This document shows positions 34,357-42,436 of a stretch of DNA of 64,000 bases, piece by piece (position 1 is the stretch's first letter; each line of letters begins with the position of its first letter). Position numbers and translations under genes: made by a program. Source of the stretch: Polyangiaceae bacterium (GTDB taxonomy: Bacteria > Myxococcota_A > Polyangia > Polyangiales > Polyangiaceae); the NCBI GenBank assembly GCA_020846005.1, contig JADLEQ010000085.1, forward strand, positions 148,234 through 212,233, given 5' to 3'. The notes under the pieces are model-generated. The model saw only the letters and a list, made by a program, of their open reading frames with translations, did not search any database and had not been told where the DNA came from.

Positions 34357-34916
34357 CACCCCGTACCCCCTTCCGCTCCTGCCACGCAGGAGCCGGTCGC
34401 GCTGCACACCAGGGGCGGCGTGCAGTCCTCGCTCGTCACGCACTCGGGCTGGCAGACGCCGCCGGGCCCGCACACGAGGTCACCCGGACACTCGCTGGTG
34501 TAGCGGCAGGCGCTCGCGTCGGTCGCCGCGCCGCCGGAGCCGCTCGCGCCGGAGGAGCCGCTCGCGCCGGAGGAGCCGCTCGCGCCGGAGGAGCCGCTCG
34601 CGCCGGAGGAGCCGCTCGCGCCGGAGGAGCCGCTCGCGCCGGAGGAGCCGCCCCCGCCGTCGCCGGAGGTCCCGCCCGTGCCCCCGACCTTGAGCGCGCA
34701 CTCGCCCGAGCCGCCGCCCGGCGGGCAGCAGCGATCGATGGAGTCGTCGAGCAGCTCCGCGGCGGCGATGCACACGAACTCCGAGTCGCAGTCTTGATTG
34801 CCGTTGCGGTCGCGATCGCAGCGATCACCCTCGCCCTGCTTGCCGCAGCCGGGGGCCAGCGCGATGGCGAGCCAGGTGAGGGCGACGGCCGCGCTCAGGA
34901 CAGGGGACGTCTTCAT
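34356..34916 (-). CDS. Lipoprotein with Cys-rich head and GSSGAS repeat linker
   Basis: The 186-residue product has a signal with LALAPGC (Cys near 24), a head GDRCDRDRNGNQDCDSEFVCIA then RCCP, a central repeat of GSSGAS about six times (about residues 90-125), and a C-terminal Cys module (CRYTSECPGDLVCGPGGVC and CVTSEDCTPPLVCSATGSC). The head matches the downstream neighbour. The C-terminal pair of C----C---L-C----C modules resembles those on the hydrolase lipoprotein at 26922-29426. ATG at 34916. The role is unknown. Confidence 0.8.
   Translation of the reverse strand: MKTSPVLSAAVALTWLAIALAPGCGKQGEGDRCDRDRNGNQDCDSEFVCIAAAELLDDSIDRCCPPGGGSGECALKVGGTGGTSGDGGGGSSGASGSSGASGSSGASGSSGASGSSGASGSSGASGSGGAATDASACRYTSECPGDLVCGPGGVCQPECVTSEDCTPPLVCSATGSCVAGAEGGTG
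34531..34656. repeat. 18-bp tandem repeat coding (GSSGAS)n
   Basis: The unit CCGGAGGAGCCGCTCGCG repeats six times from 34549 at 18-bp spacing with almost no change; the last copy diverges after CCGGAGGAGCCG. It lies in-frame within the lipoprotein at 34356-34916. Near-identity at the DNA level, not only the protein level, points to recent expansion or gene conversion. Confidence 0.9.
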
Positions 34917-34957
34917 TCGCTCGGCATGTAGCAGCGGCGGCGGGCCGGTGTCCATGG

Positions 34958-35680
34958 TCAGCCGCGGATCCGGCGCTCCTTCGCCTCGACGGCCTCGGCG
35001 AACAGGCCGACGTACGAGGCCGCGCTCGTCAGGGAGAAGAACAGCGAGAAGTACACCAGCCAGCGGCCGACCACGACCAGATCCACCACGCCGAGGTCCA
35101 GGAAGCCCAGGGAGAGGTGGTACGGGAACCCCACGATCAGGCACAGGATCCCGACCAGCTGGAGCGCGGTCTTCTGCTTGCCCCCCTCGCCGGCCGCGAT
35201 CACCACGCCCTCGCTGCTCGCGATCGACCGGAGCGCCGTGATCGTGATCTCGCGCGCGAGGAGCAGGACGACCGCCCACTCGGCGATGCGTCCCATCGGG
35301 ACCATCCAGACCAGACACGCCATGACCAGCAGCTTGTCCGCCAGCGGGTCGAGGAACTTGCCGAGCACGCTCACGACGTCGAGGCGACGCGCCAGCCAGC
35401 CGTCGAGGAGGTCCGTGATGGCGGCGGCCGCGTAGACGAGCGCGGCGATGGCGCACGAGCGGGGCGTCCCCACGTCGAGCAGCCAGAGCACGAGGGGGAT
35501 GACGAGGATCCGGGCGAACGTGAGGAGGTTCGGGACGTTCAGCGCGTCGTCGCGGAGCGAGCGGCGGCGCGCGTGCGCCTCCGGGCTCCCGCGCAGGGGT
35601 CGTCCGCCGGGCGCCTCGGCGCCGCGGGGGGGCGCCGAGGCCTCGGGCGGCGGGGGGGTGGGCGGTCGGGACGTCGCCAT
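34958..35680 (-). CDS. pgsA: CDP-diacylglycerol-glycerol-3-phosphate 3-phosphatidyltransferase
   Basis: The 240-residue protein holds the CDP-alcohol phosphatidyltransferase motif D-x2-D-G-x2-A-R-x8-G-x3-D-x3-D: DLLDGWLARRLDVVSVLGKF followed by LDPLADK, after LNVPNLLTFARILVIPLVLW. At least four membrane segments follow. PgsA makes phosphatidylglycerol phosphate, the precursor of phosphatidylglycerol and cardiolipin, at the inner membrane. A Pro/Arg-rich lead of about 50 residues precedes the usual start region. ATG at 35680 lies 11 bp downstream of the TPR/AIM24 gene end, so it may share its message. Confidence 0.9.
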   Translation of the reverse strand: MATSRPPTPPPPEASAPPRGAEAPGGRPLRGSPEAHARRRSLRDDALNVPNLLTFARILVIPLVLWLLDVGTPRSCAIAALVYAAAAITDLLDGWLARRLDVVSVLGKFLDPLADKLLVMACLVWMVPMGRIAEWAVVLLLAREITITALRSIASSEGVVIAAGEGGKQKTALQLVGILCLIVGFPYHLSLGFLDLGVVDLVVVGRWLVYFSLFFSLTSAASYVGLFAEAVEAKERRIRG

Positions 35681-35691
35681 CGGGGCGCAGG

Positions 35692-37203
35692 CTAGCGCGG
35701 CGGCCCGGCGGGCGGGGAGCCGAGGACCAGCAGCGCGCCGTCCCCGCTGAAGGCCAGGAAACCGCGCGTGCCGAGCGGGGCCTCCTCGGGCGAGGCGGCC
35801 CGCGGGACGAGCCGGCCCATCCACCCGAGCACGTCGGCCCCGCGCGCGAGCAGCGGGCGCTCGGCCGTCGTTCGGAGCGAGCGGACGGGGCGCTCATGCT
35901 CCACGACGACGGCCCCGCGCCCCGAGAGCTGCACCACGGCGACGTGGTCGCCCTCGCCGTCGGGGACGCGCCCGTGCTCGTGGCGCAGCCGGCCGTCGAA
36001 GGCCAGCAGCGCGGACTCCCGGACGTAGAGGAAGTCGTCCGTCAGCTCGACGACCGTCGGGTCGCACCCGGGCCGCGCCCCGAGCAGCACGTGGCCGAGG
36101 CCCTCGAGCTGGACGAACGGTGCGTGTGCCCCGCCGAGCGGCTCTGCGGTCTCGCGCCCTCGCGCCCGGCGGAGGAGCTGCGTCGCCACGAACGCCGGCC
36201 CCGCGGGCACGAGCGCGCGGAGCGCCGCCTGCCGGAGCCCGCACACCTCGACGACCGCGAGCGCGACCAGGCCGTCCCCGAGCGCACGGGCGGCTCCGAA
36301 CGTCGGCAGCTGGAGTGGCGCCGGGTGCGCGGGGCGGCCCGATCCCGAAGCTGGCGGCTGGACGGACCGCGCGCCCGGAGGCTGCGCCGGGGCCGGCGCG
36401 GGCTGGGGAGGCGGCATCGACTCGGGCAGCGGTGGGATGACCGGGCCGAGGCGGCCGCCTCCCGCCGCGCCTCGCGACGGAGGCGGCGCGAGCCCGTCGC
36501 CGCCGGGCTCGCGCGTGAGCCAGCGCCCGGCGCGCGACGGCGCGCCCTCGCTGGCGGCGGCGGCCCGTGAGAAGGGCTGCGCGTCATCGCTGGCCGTCAG
36601 CTCCGCGGCTGCCTCGGCCGCGGCGCGGCGCACCTCGGCCGCCTCGGGGGCGGGCTCCGCGGGCTCGGCCGGGACCCGCTGGTCGAGCAGGAGCTGCATC
36701 CTGCGCGCCATCTGGGGCTGCCCCGCCCGCTCGAACGCCGCGAGCGCCTTCGCCGGCTCGCCGAGCCGCTCGTACACCAGCCCGAGATAGCCCCACGCGC
36801 GCTGGTGCCCGGGGACGCGCTCCAGCACCTCCAGCAGGGCGTCGCGCGACTGCGTGGTCTGGCCCGTCTTCAGGTAGCTGAGCGCGAGGTTTACCCGGGG
36901 GGTGATCTCCGCCGGGCGCGCGCGGATGATCTCCTCGTAGATCGTGATGGCGCGCGGGTAGAGCCCCAGCCGAAAGTAGACGACCCCGAGGAGCCCCTGG
37001 CCCTCCACGTCTCGCGGCTGCAGCGAGAGCGCGCGCTCCAGCTCCTCCTTGGCCTCGCCCACGCAGTCGTCCTGCAGGAGCTCGCTGCCGCGGTACAGGT
37101 GGTACAGGAACTCCTCGCCGTCGAACGACGACGGCGGCGGCGAGGAGTCCGGGGCCGACTCGGCCGGCCCGCGCTGCGCCGTCGGCTCCTCCGTGCTCGC
37201 CAT
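35692..37203 (-). CDS. TPR protein with AIM24-like C-terminal domain
   Basis: The 503-residue protein has three or four TPR units in the first 150 residues (ELERALSLQPRDVEGQGLLGVVYFRLGLY, IIRARPAEITPRVNLALSYLKTGQ, VPGHQRAWGYLGLVYERLGEPAKALAAFERA), an Ala/Pro/Ser-rich spacer (about 165-290), and a C-terminal beta-rich domain (about 300-500, FVQLEGLGHVLLGAR, YVRESALLAFDGRLRHEHGR, LSGRGAVVVEH) that resembles the AIM24/TerD-like beta-sandwich. It begins 17 bp after hisA, and pgsA follows 11 bp later. The AIM24 call is moderate; the TPR call is firm. No signal peptide. Confidence 0.72.
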   Translation of the reverse strand: MASTEEPTAQRGPAESAPDSSPPPSSFDGEEFLYHLYRGSELLQDDCVGEAKEELERALSLQPRDVEGQGLLGVVYFRLGLYPRAITIYEEIIRARPAEITPRVNLALSYLKTGQTTQSRDALLEVLERVPGHQRAWGYLGLVYERLGEPAKALAAFERAGQPQMARRMQLLLDQRVPAEPAEPAPEAAEVRRAAAEAAAELTASDDAQPFSRAAAASEGAPSRAGRWLTREPGGDGLAPPPSRGAAGGGRLGPVIPPLPESMPPPQPAPAPAQPPGARSVQPPASGSGRPAHPAPLQLPTFGAARALGDGLVALAVVEVCGLRQAALRALVPAGPAFVATQLLRRARGRETAEPLGGAHAPFVQLEGLGHVLLGARPGCDPTVVELTDDFLYVRESALLAFDGRLRHEHGRVPDGEGDHVAVVQLSGRGAVVVEHERPVRSLRTTAERPLLARGADVLGWMGRLVPRAASPEEAPLGTRGFLAFSGDGALLVLGSPPAGPPR

Positions 37204-37220
37204 GGGGGTCGTGGAGCCTA

Positions 37221-37955
37221 TCAGACGCTCACGGGCGCGTCGCCGCGCGCGGCCGCCAGCGCGGCGTCCAGCGTGAACCGGCCCTCGTGGAGGGCGCGCC
37301 CCACGATCGCTCCCGCGATCTCGCGGTGCCGAGCGAGCCGCGCCACGTGCTCGATCGAGCCCACGCCCCCGCTCGCGATGACCGGGATCGAGGTGGAGCG
37401 GGCGAGGCGAACCGTGGCGTCGACGTTCGGCCCCTGCTCCATGCCGTCGCGCGCGATGTCGGTGTAGAGCACCCCCGCGAGCGGGAGCGCCGCGAGCTCG
37501 GCGAGGAGCTCCGTCGCGAGCGTCGCGGACTGCTCGAGCCAGCCCCGGGTCGCGACCCGGCCGTCGCGCGCGTCGAGCGCGACGACCACTCGCCCGGGGT
37601 GCGCCGCGGACAACTGCTCCACCATCTCGCGATCCTCGAGCGCCGCCGTGCCGAGCACCACCCGGTCGGCGCCGAGCTCGAGGTACGCCTCGGCCGCGAC
37701 CCGGGTGCGGACCCCGCCCCCCACCTGCACCCCGCGCCCGAACGCCTCCACGACGCGGCGGACCAGCGCGCGCTGGACCGGGAAGCCCTCGCGGGCGCCC
37801 TCCAGATCGACCACGTGGAGGTGCCCCGCACGGCCACGCCACCCGGCCGCGAGCTCCACCGGGTCGATGGAGTAGCGCGTCACGTCCTCGTAGCTGCCCT
37901 GGCGGAGGCGGACGGCGCTGCCGCCCAGGAGGTCGATGGCAGGGTAAAGATCCAT
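37221..37955 (-). CDS. hisA: Phosphoribosylformimino-5-aminoimidazole carboxamide ribotide isomerase
   Basis: The 244-residue TIM-barrel protein begins MDLYPAIDLLGGSAVRL with catalytic D8, and has the second acid in YTDIARDGMEQGPN, plus the phosphate loops VQVGGGVRT, RVVLGTAAL, VIASGGVGS and AIVGRALHEG. HisA isomerises ProFAR to PRFAR in histidine synthesis. The order hisB-hisH-hisA on the minus strand with near-contact spacing (14 bp to hisH) is a typical his operon piece; hisF, its usual companion, is not in the window. ATG start. Confidence 0.94.
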   Translation of the reverse strand: MDLYPAIDLLGGSAVRLRQGSYEDVTRYSIDPVELAAGWRGRAGHLHVVDLEGAREGFPVQRALVRRVVEAFGRGVQVGGGVRTRVAAEAYLELGADRVVLGTAALEDREMVEQLSAAHPGRVVVALDARDGRVATRGWLEQSATLATELLAELAALPLAGVLYTDIARDGMEQGPNVDATVRLARSTSIPVIASGGVGSIEHVARLARHREIAGAIVGRALHEGRFTLDAALAAARGDAPVSV

Positions 37956-37969
37956 GGGGACCGGGGAGA

Positions 37970-38638
37970 CTACTCGGCGGCGCCGTCGCGGAGGAAGGCG
38001 GAGAGGAGGGCGAGCCCGGCGTCCTGGCTCTTCTCGGGGTGGAACTGGCTGGCGAAGACCGCCCCGCTCGCCACCGCGGCCGTCACCACGCTCGCGCCGT
38101 GGGTCACCGTCGCGCGGACGACCTCGGGCCGAGAGGGCACCGCGTGGAACGAATGAACGAAGTACAGCCACGCGCGTTCTCCGCCGGCCGCCTCGAGGAG
38201 CGGATGGCCCCCTGCGGCGAGGCGGAGCTGGTTCCACCCCATGTGCGGGATCTTGACGCCGGGCTCCGGGTGGAGCCGGACGACCGTCCCCGCGAGCCAG
38301 CCCAGCCCCCGCGCCTCGGGCGCCTCCTCGCTCGACTCGAAGAGCGCCTGCAGGCCGAGGCAAATCCCGAGGTACGGCACGCCGCGCTCGAGCGCGCCGA
38401 GGAGCGCGGCGCGCAGCTCCAGCCGATCGAGGGCGGCCGCGAAGTCGCGGAACGCGCCCTGCCCCGGGACGACGACGCGATCGGCACGCGCGAGGGCCGC
38501 TGGGTCGGCGGTGCGCTCGATCCGCGCGACGACCCCGGCGCGCTCCGCCGCGGCCGCGAGCGCGCGCTCGACGCTCCGGACGTTCCCGATCCGGGTGTCG
38601 ACGAGCGCGACCTCGAGCGCCGCGGAGGGCGTCGTCAT
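37970..38638 (-). CDS. hisH: Imidazole glycerol phosphate synthase glutaminase subunit
   Basis: The 222-residue class I amidotransferase has the nucleophile C93 in PYLGICLGLQALF, VPGQGAF, KIPHMGWNQL, and the His/Glu pair in FASQFHPEKSQ. HisH frees ammonia from glutamine for HisF, which lies elsewhere. The oxyanion-type loops and length are normal. Its start overlaps the hisB stop by 4 bp (ATGA), so the proteins are co-translated. Confidence 0.94.
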   Translation of the reverse strand: MTTPSAALEVALVDTRIGNVRSVERALAAAAERAGVVARIERTADPAALARADRVVVPGQGAFRDFAAALDRLELRAALLGALERGVPYLGICLGLQALFESSEEAPEARGLGWLAGTVVRLHPEPGVKIPHMGWNQLRLAAGGHPLLEAAGGERAWLYFVHSFHAVPSRPEVVRATVTHGASVVTAAVASGAVFASQFHPEKSQDAGLALLSAFLRDGAAE

Positions 38639-39228
38639 CCGTCCAGGCTGCCCTTCGTCGACGGGATCCCGGCGGCCCGAGGATCGATCTCGACGGCTCG
38701 TCGGAGCGCGCGGGCGAAGGCCTTGAAGCATGCCTCGACGATGTGGTGGAGGTTCGTCCCCTCGTGGAGCCGGACGTGGAGGTTGGCGCCGCACGTCCGC
38801 GCAAACGCCTCGAAGAAGACCTCGGCGAGCTCGGTGTCCCAGGCGCCGAGCTTCGCCTTGGGCAGCGCGACTCGCCACACGAAGAAGGGCCGCCCCGAGA
38901 GATCGAGCGCGACGCTGGCCAGCGTCTCGTCCATCGGTTGAGTGGCCTCGCCGAACCGGCGGATCCCCGCCCGCTCGCCGAGCGCGTCGCGCACGGCGCG
39001 GCCAAGGACCATCCCGAGATCCTCGGTCGTGTGGTGGCCGTCCACGTCCACGTCGCCGGCGGCGCGGACGCTGAGATCGAGGCACCCGTGGCGCGCGATC
39101 TGCTCGAGCATGTGGGAGAGGAAGGGGAGGGGCGTCGCGATGCTCGCCTGGCCGCTGCCGTCCAGATCGAGCTCCACGGTGATCTCCGTCTCTCGGGTCT
39201 TGCGCTCCACCTTCGCGGTGCGGGTCAT
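38635..39228 (-). CDS. hisB: Imidazoleglycerol-phosphate dehydratase
   Basis: The 197-residue single-domain HisB has the conserved metal-binding blocks LPFLSHMLEQIARHG, DGHHTTEDLGMVLGRA and LHEGTNLHHIVEACFKAFARALR. It dehydrates imidazole glycerol phosphate, step 7 of histidine synthesis, and binds Mn(II). Length equals the usual monofunctional form, so it lacks the phosphatase domain of the enterobacterial fusion. The start overlaps the upstream lipoprotein gene by ATGA. Confidence 0.95.
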   Translation of the reverse strand: MTRTAKVERKTRETEITVELDLDGSGQASIATPLPFLSHMLEQIARHGCLDLSVRAAGDVDVDGHHTTEDLGMVLGRAVRDALGERAGIRRFGEATQPMDETLASVALDLSGRPFFVWRVALPKAKLGAWDTELAEVFFEAFARTCGANLHVRLHEGTNLHHIVEACFKAFARALRRAVEIDPRAAGIPSTKGSLDG

Positions 39229-39962
39229 TCCAGCTCCTCGATCTTCCAGCGGCCTTCCTCCTCGACGAGCTCGAGGGTGGCGCCGCCACCGTAGGACATC
39301 GTGGCACGGTCGCCCACGATCTCGAAGCGGGCCGCAGCGAGGCTCGCCTCGAGCGCCTGGACGATTCGATCCATCTCCGCGCGCTGCTCGCCGTCCCAGT
39401 CCGCCGCGAGCTTCTTCTCGTCCAGGCCCTCGCCGAGGGCACGCGGCACGAACCGGAGGAGGATGTCCCAGCGCTTGCGCCCGTAGGCGCGGACGAACGA
39501 CCGCACCGCCTGCTCGGGCGTCGCCTGGCCGTAGAGATCGATCGCGTGGCCGTCCACCTTCCAGCCGTCCGGCTCGAGCACCAGGCGGAGGGGCTCGCCC
39601 TCGGGAGAGACGACCACCGCGGTGACGACCGGCGAGCTCGCCGGCCGGCGGAGGGCTCGCGCGAGCTCGCGCGTCTCCTCGGGCCGCGCCTTCGCGAGGC
39701 GGACGAAGGCGTCGAGCGGGAGCCCCGCGCGCGCCTCGTCGCTCAGCAAGGCGTAGGCGTCGGCGTACCGGCCCTCCTCGAGCGCCGTGGCGTAGGCGTC
39801 CACCACGTCCCGGGGGCCGCGCGCGTCGGCGGGCGAGCCGCACGCGGGCGCCGCCAGGGCCAAGAGCGGGAGCGCGGCCACGGGTCCCGCGGTCACGGAC
39901 ACGCCCGCCGCGGAGAGGGCCGCGGCGGCGGGGGCAGCGAGGAACGACGCGGCGAGTCGCAT
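39225..39962 (-). CDS. Exported probable lipoprotein with two NTF2-like regions
   Basis: The 245-residue protein has a long hydrophobic N-terminus (about residues 10-40) ending LALAAPACGSP, a weak lipobox. The rest holds RDVVDAYATALEEGRYADAYALLSDEAR and TPEQAVRSFVRAYGRKRWDILLRFVP, each the typical helix start of an NTF2/SnoaL-like or DUF4878-like domain, and closes with strands TLELVEEEGRWKIEEL. It leads the his genes; the stop overlaps hisB. The link to histidine synthesis is unexplained. ATG at 39962. Confidence 0.75.
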   Translation of the reverse strand: MRLAASFLAAPAAAALSAAGVSVTAGPVAALPLLALAAPACGSPADARGPRDVVDAYATALEEGRYADAYALLSDEARAGLPLDAFVRLAKARPEETRELARALRRPASSPVVTAVVVSPEGEPLRLVLEPDGWKVDGHAIDLYGQATPEQAVRSFVRAYGRKRWDILLRFVPRALGEGLDEKKLAADWDGEQRAEMDRIVQALEASLAAARFEIVGDRATMSYGGGATLELVEEEGRWKIEELE

Positions 39963-40042
39963 GGCGACGCCGAGGCTCCTACCACGCGGTTCGGCGGGCG
40001 GCTCGCTGGACCGCCCGCGCGCGCCTGGTAGTGTGGCCGCCG

Positions 40043-42436
40043 ATGAGCCTGCCGTCGGCGCCGCCCGGTCCGCCCGAGCGCGTGGGGATCCTGCCGCTCC
40101 GCAACTCCGTCCTCTTCCCGATGTCGATCATCCCGATCAACGTCGGGCGGCCTCGGAGCGTGCGCCTGGTCGAGGATCTGGCCGCGCGCGAGGGGGCGCT
40201 GGTGGGTGTGCTCTCCCAGCGGTCGGGGGACGTGCTCGAGCCCACCTTCGAGGACCTGGCGCAGACCGGGACGCTGGCGCGCGTCGTCAAGATCATCCGG
40301 CTCGGCGCGGCGAACTACAGCGTCGTGCTGAACGGCATCGGCCGCTTCCGGGTCGAGCGTGAGCTCGGGCTCGAGCCGTTCATGCGTGCGGAGGTGACGC
40401 GGCTCGCGGAGCCGGCGGCGCCGAGCGATCGCGCCAAGGGGCTGGCGATCCGCCTGCGCGACTCGATGCGCCGCCTGCTCGAGTTCTTGCCGAACCTCCC
40501 GCGCGAGACCTCCGGGATCCTCGACAACGTGCGCGAGCCGGGCGCCCTGGCGGATCTCATCGCCTCGAACTTCCCCGAGGAGCACGCGCCGGTGCCGGCC
40601 CGGCAGGCGATCCTCGACGCCCTCGACGTGGAGACGCGAGTGGAGCTCGCGCTGGCGCTCGTCGAGCGGCAGCTCGAGATCCACCGGACGCGCAGCGAGC
40701 TCGGCGGCCTGGTGCACGAGGAGCTCACCCGGTCTCAGCGTGATCTCGTGCTGCGCGAGCAGATCCGCTCCATCCGTGACGAGCTCGGTGAGTCCGCCGA
40801 GGACGACGAGATCGAGCAGCTCCGGGAGCGCATCGCGCGCGCGGAGCTGCCGGACGAGGCCCTCCGTCAGGCGAAGAAGCAGCTCGCCCGCCTGGCCGGG
40901 ATGCAGGCGCAGTCGGCGGAGTACCAGCTCACCCGCAACTACGTGGAGTGGCTCGCGGATCTGCCGTGGGCGAAGACCACGCCGGATCGTGTCGATGTCG
41001 GGGAGGTCCGGCGGTGCCTGGAGGAGGACCACCACGGCCTCGAGCAGGTGAAGCGCCGGATCGTAGAGTACACCGCGGTGCGCCAGCTCCGCCGGGACAA
41101 GAAGGGGCCGATCCTGCTCTTCGTCGGGCCGCCCGGCGTCGGCAAGACCTCCCTCGGCCGGTCGATCGCGCGCGCGATGGGGCGCCGCTACGCGCGCATC
41201 GCGCTCGGGGGCGTGCGCGACGAGGCCGAGATCCGCGGGCACCGGCGGACGTACGTCGGCGCGCTGCCTGGGCGCATCCTGCAGGCGCTGAAGAAGGTCG
41301 GGACGCGCAACCCCGTCCTCGTGCTCGACGAGGTGGACAAGATGGGCGCCGATCTGCGCGGCGACCCCGCCGCGGCGCTGCTCGAGGCGCTCGATCCGGA
41401 GCAGAACGACACCTTCGTCGACCACTACGTGGACTTGCCGTTCGATCTCTCGGAGATCGTCTTCCTCGCGACGGCGAACTCGCGGAGCGAGATCCCCGAG
41501 GCGCTGCGGGACCGGATGGAGATCATCGAGGTCCCCGGCTACACCCGCACCGAGAAGCGCGCCATCGCCCGATCGTTCCTCGCGCCGAAGCAGCTCCGCG
41601 AGCACGGGCTCACCTCGGAGATCCTCTCGTTCCCGGACGAGGTGATCGACCTCGTGGTCGACCAGTACACGCGCGAGGCCGGCGTGCGGGGGCTCGAGCG
41701 CGAGATCGCCGCGCTCTGTCGCGCCGTCGCGGTGCGCCTCGCCGAGGGGGAGGTCGTGCGGGGCGAGGTGCTGGATCGCGAGCGGGTCGAGCGCGTCCTC
41801 GGCGTGCCACGCCACCGCCCGGAGGTGGCCGAGCGGCACCCGGTCGCGGGCGTGGCGACGGGGCTCGGCACGAACGCCGCGGGCGGGGACCTGCTCTTCA
41901 TCGAGGTCACTCGCATGCCGGGCAAGGGCGAGATCCGGGTGACCGGGAACCTCCGCACGGTGATGAAGGAGTCGGCGGACACCGCGCTCTCCTTCGTGCG
42001 CGCGCACGCGACGGAGCTCTGCCTCGCGCCCGACTGGCTGGACAAGATCGATCTCCACCTCCACGTCCCGCGGGCGGGCTCGGCGGAGGACGCCGCGAGC
42101 GTCGGCCTGCCGATGTTCGTCGCGGTCACGTCGCTCCTGCTGGGCGCGCCGGCGCGGACGGACGTCGCGGTCACCGGAGAGCTCACGCTCCGGGGCGCGG
42201 TCCTCCCCGTCGGCGGGGTGAAGGCGAAGGTGCTGGCCGCCCACCGCGCCGGGATCCGGGAGTTGGTGCTGCCCGCGCGCAATGAGCGCGATCTCGAGGA
42301 GGTCCCCGCCGAGGTGCTGCGCGAGCTCTCGTTCCGCTTCGTGCACCGCGTGGACCAAGTGCTCCCGCTCGTGCTGCTCGACGCCGAGCGTCCGGCCGAG
42401 GACTCGCCGGACGGCGTCGACGCCGCGTCGCCGTGA
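40043..42436 (+). CDS. lon: Lon-family ATP-dependent protease with unusual catalytic motif
   Basis: The 797-residue protein (from ATG 40043; GTG 40031 possible) has the Lon N-terminal domain (ILPLRNSVLFPMSIIPINVGR), a coiled-coil part, the AAA+ Walker A GPPGVGKTS with K368, Walker B VLVLDEVDK, sensor region FLATANSRSEIPEALRDRMEII, and the protease domain with catalytic S686 and K729 43 residues apart, as in E. coli Lon (S679/K722). The Ser motif reads AEDAASVGLPM rather than PKDGPSAGVTM. It degrades damaged or regulatory proteins in the cytoplasm. The stop overlaps the GTG of a membrane protease gene. Confidence 0.92.
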   Translation: MSLPSAPPGPPERVGILPLRNSVLFPMSIIPINVGRPRSVRLVEDLAAREGALVGVLSQRSGDVLEPTFEDLAQTGTLARVVKIIRLGAANYSVVLNGIGRFRVERELGLEPFMRAEVTRLAEPAAPSDRAKGLAIRLRDSMRRLLEFLPNLPRETSGILDNVREPGALADLIASNFPEEHAPVPARQAILDALDVETRVELALALVERQLEIHRTRSELGGLVHEELTRSQRDLVLREQIRSIRDELGESAEDDEIEQLRERIARAELPDEALRQAKKQLARLAGMQAQSAEYQLTRNYVEWLADLPWAKTTPDRVDVGEVRRCLEEDHHGLEQVKRRIVEYTAVRQLRRDKKGPILLFVGPPGVGKTSLGRSIARAMGRRYARIALGGVRDEAEIRGHRRTYVGALPGRILQALKKVGTRNPVLVLDEVDKMGADLRGDPAAALLEALDPEQNDTFVDHYVDLPFDLSEIVFLATANSRSEIPEALRDRMEIIEVPGYTRTEKRAIARSFLAPKQLREHGLTSEILSFPDEVIDLVVDQYTREAGVRGLEREIAALCRAVAVRLAEGEVVRGEVLDRERVERVLGVPRHRPEVAERHPVAGVATGLGTNAAGGDLLFIEVTRMPGKGEIRVTGNLRTVMKESADTALSFVRAHATELCLAPDWLDKIDLHLHVPRAGSAEDAASVGLPMFVAVTSLLLGAPARTDVAVTGELTLRGAVLPVGGVKAKVLAAHRAGIRELVLPARNERDLEEVPAEVLRELSFRFVHRVDQVLPLVLLDAERPAEDSPDGVDAASP

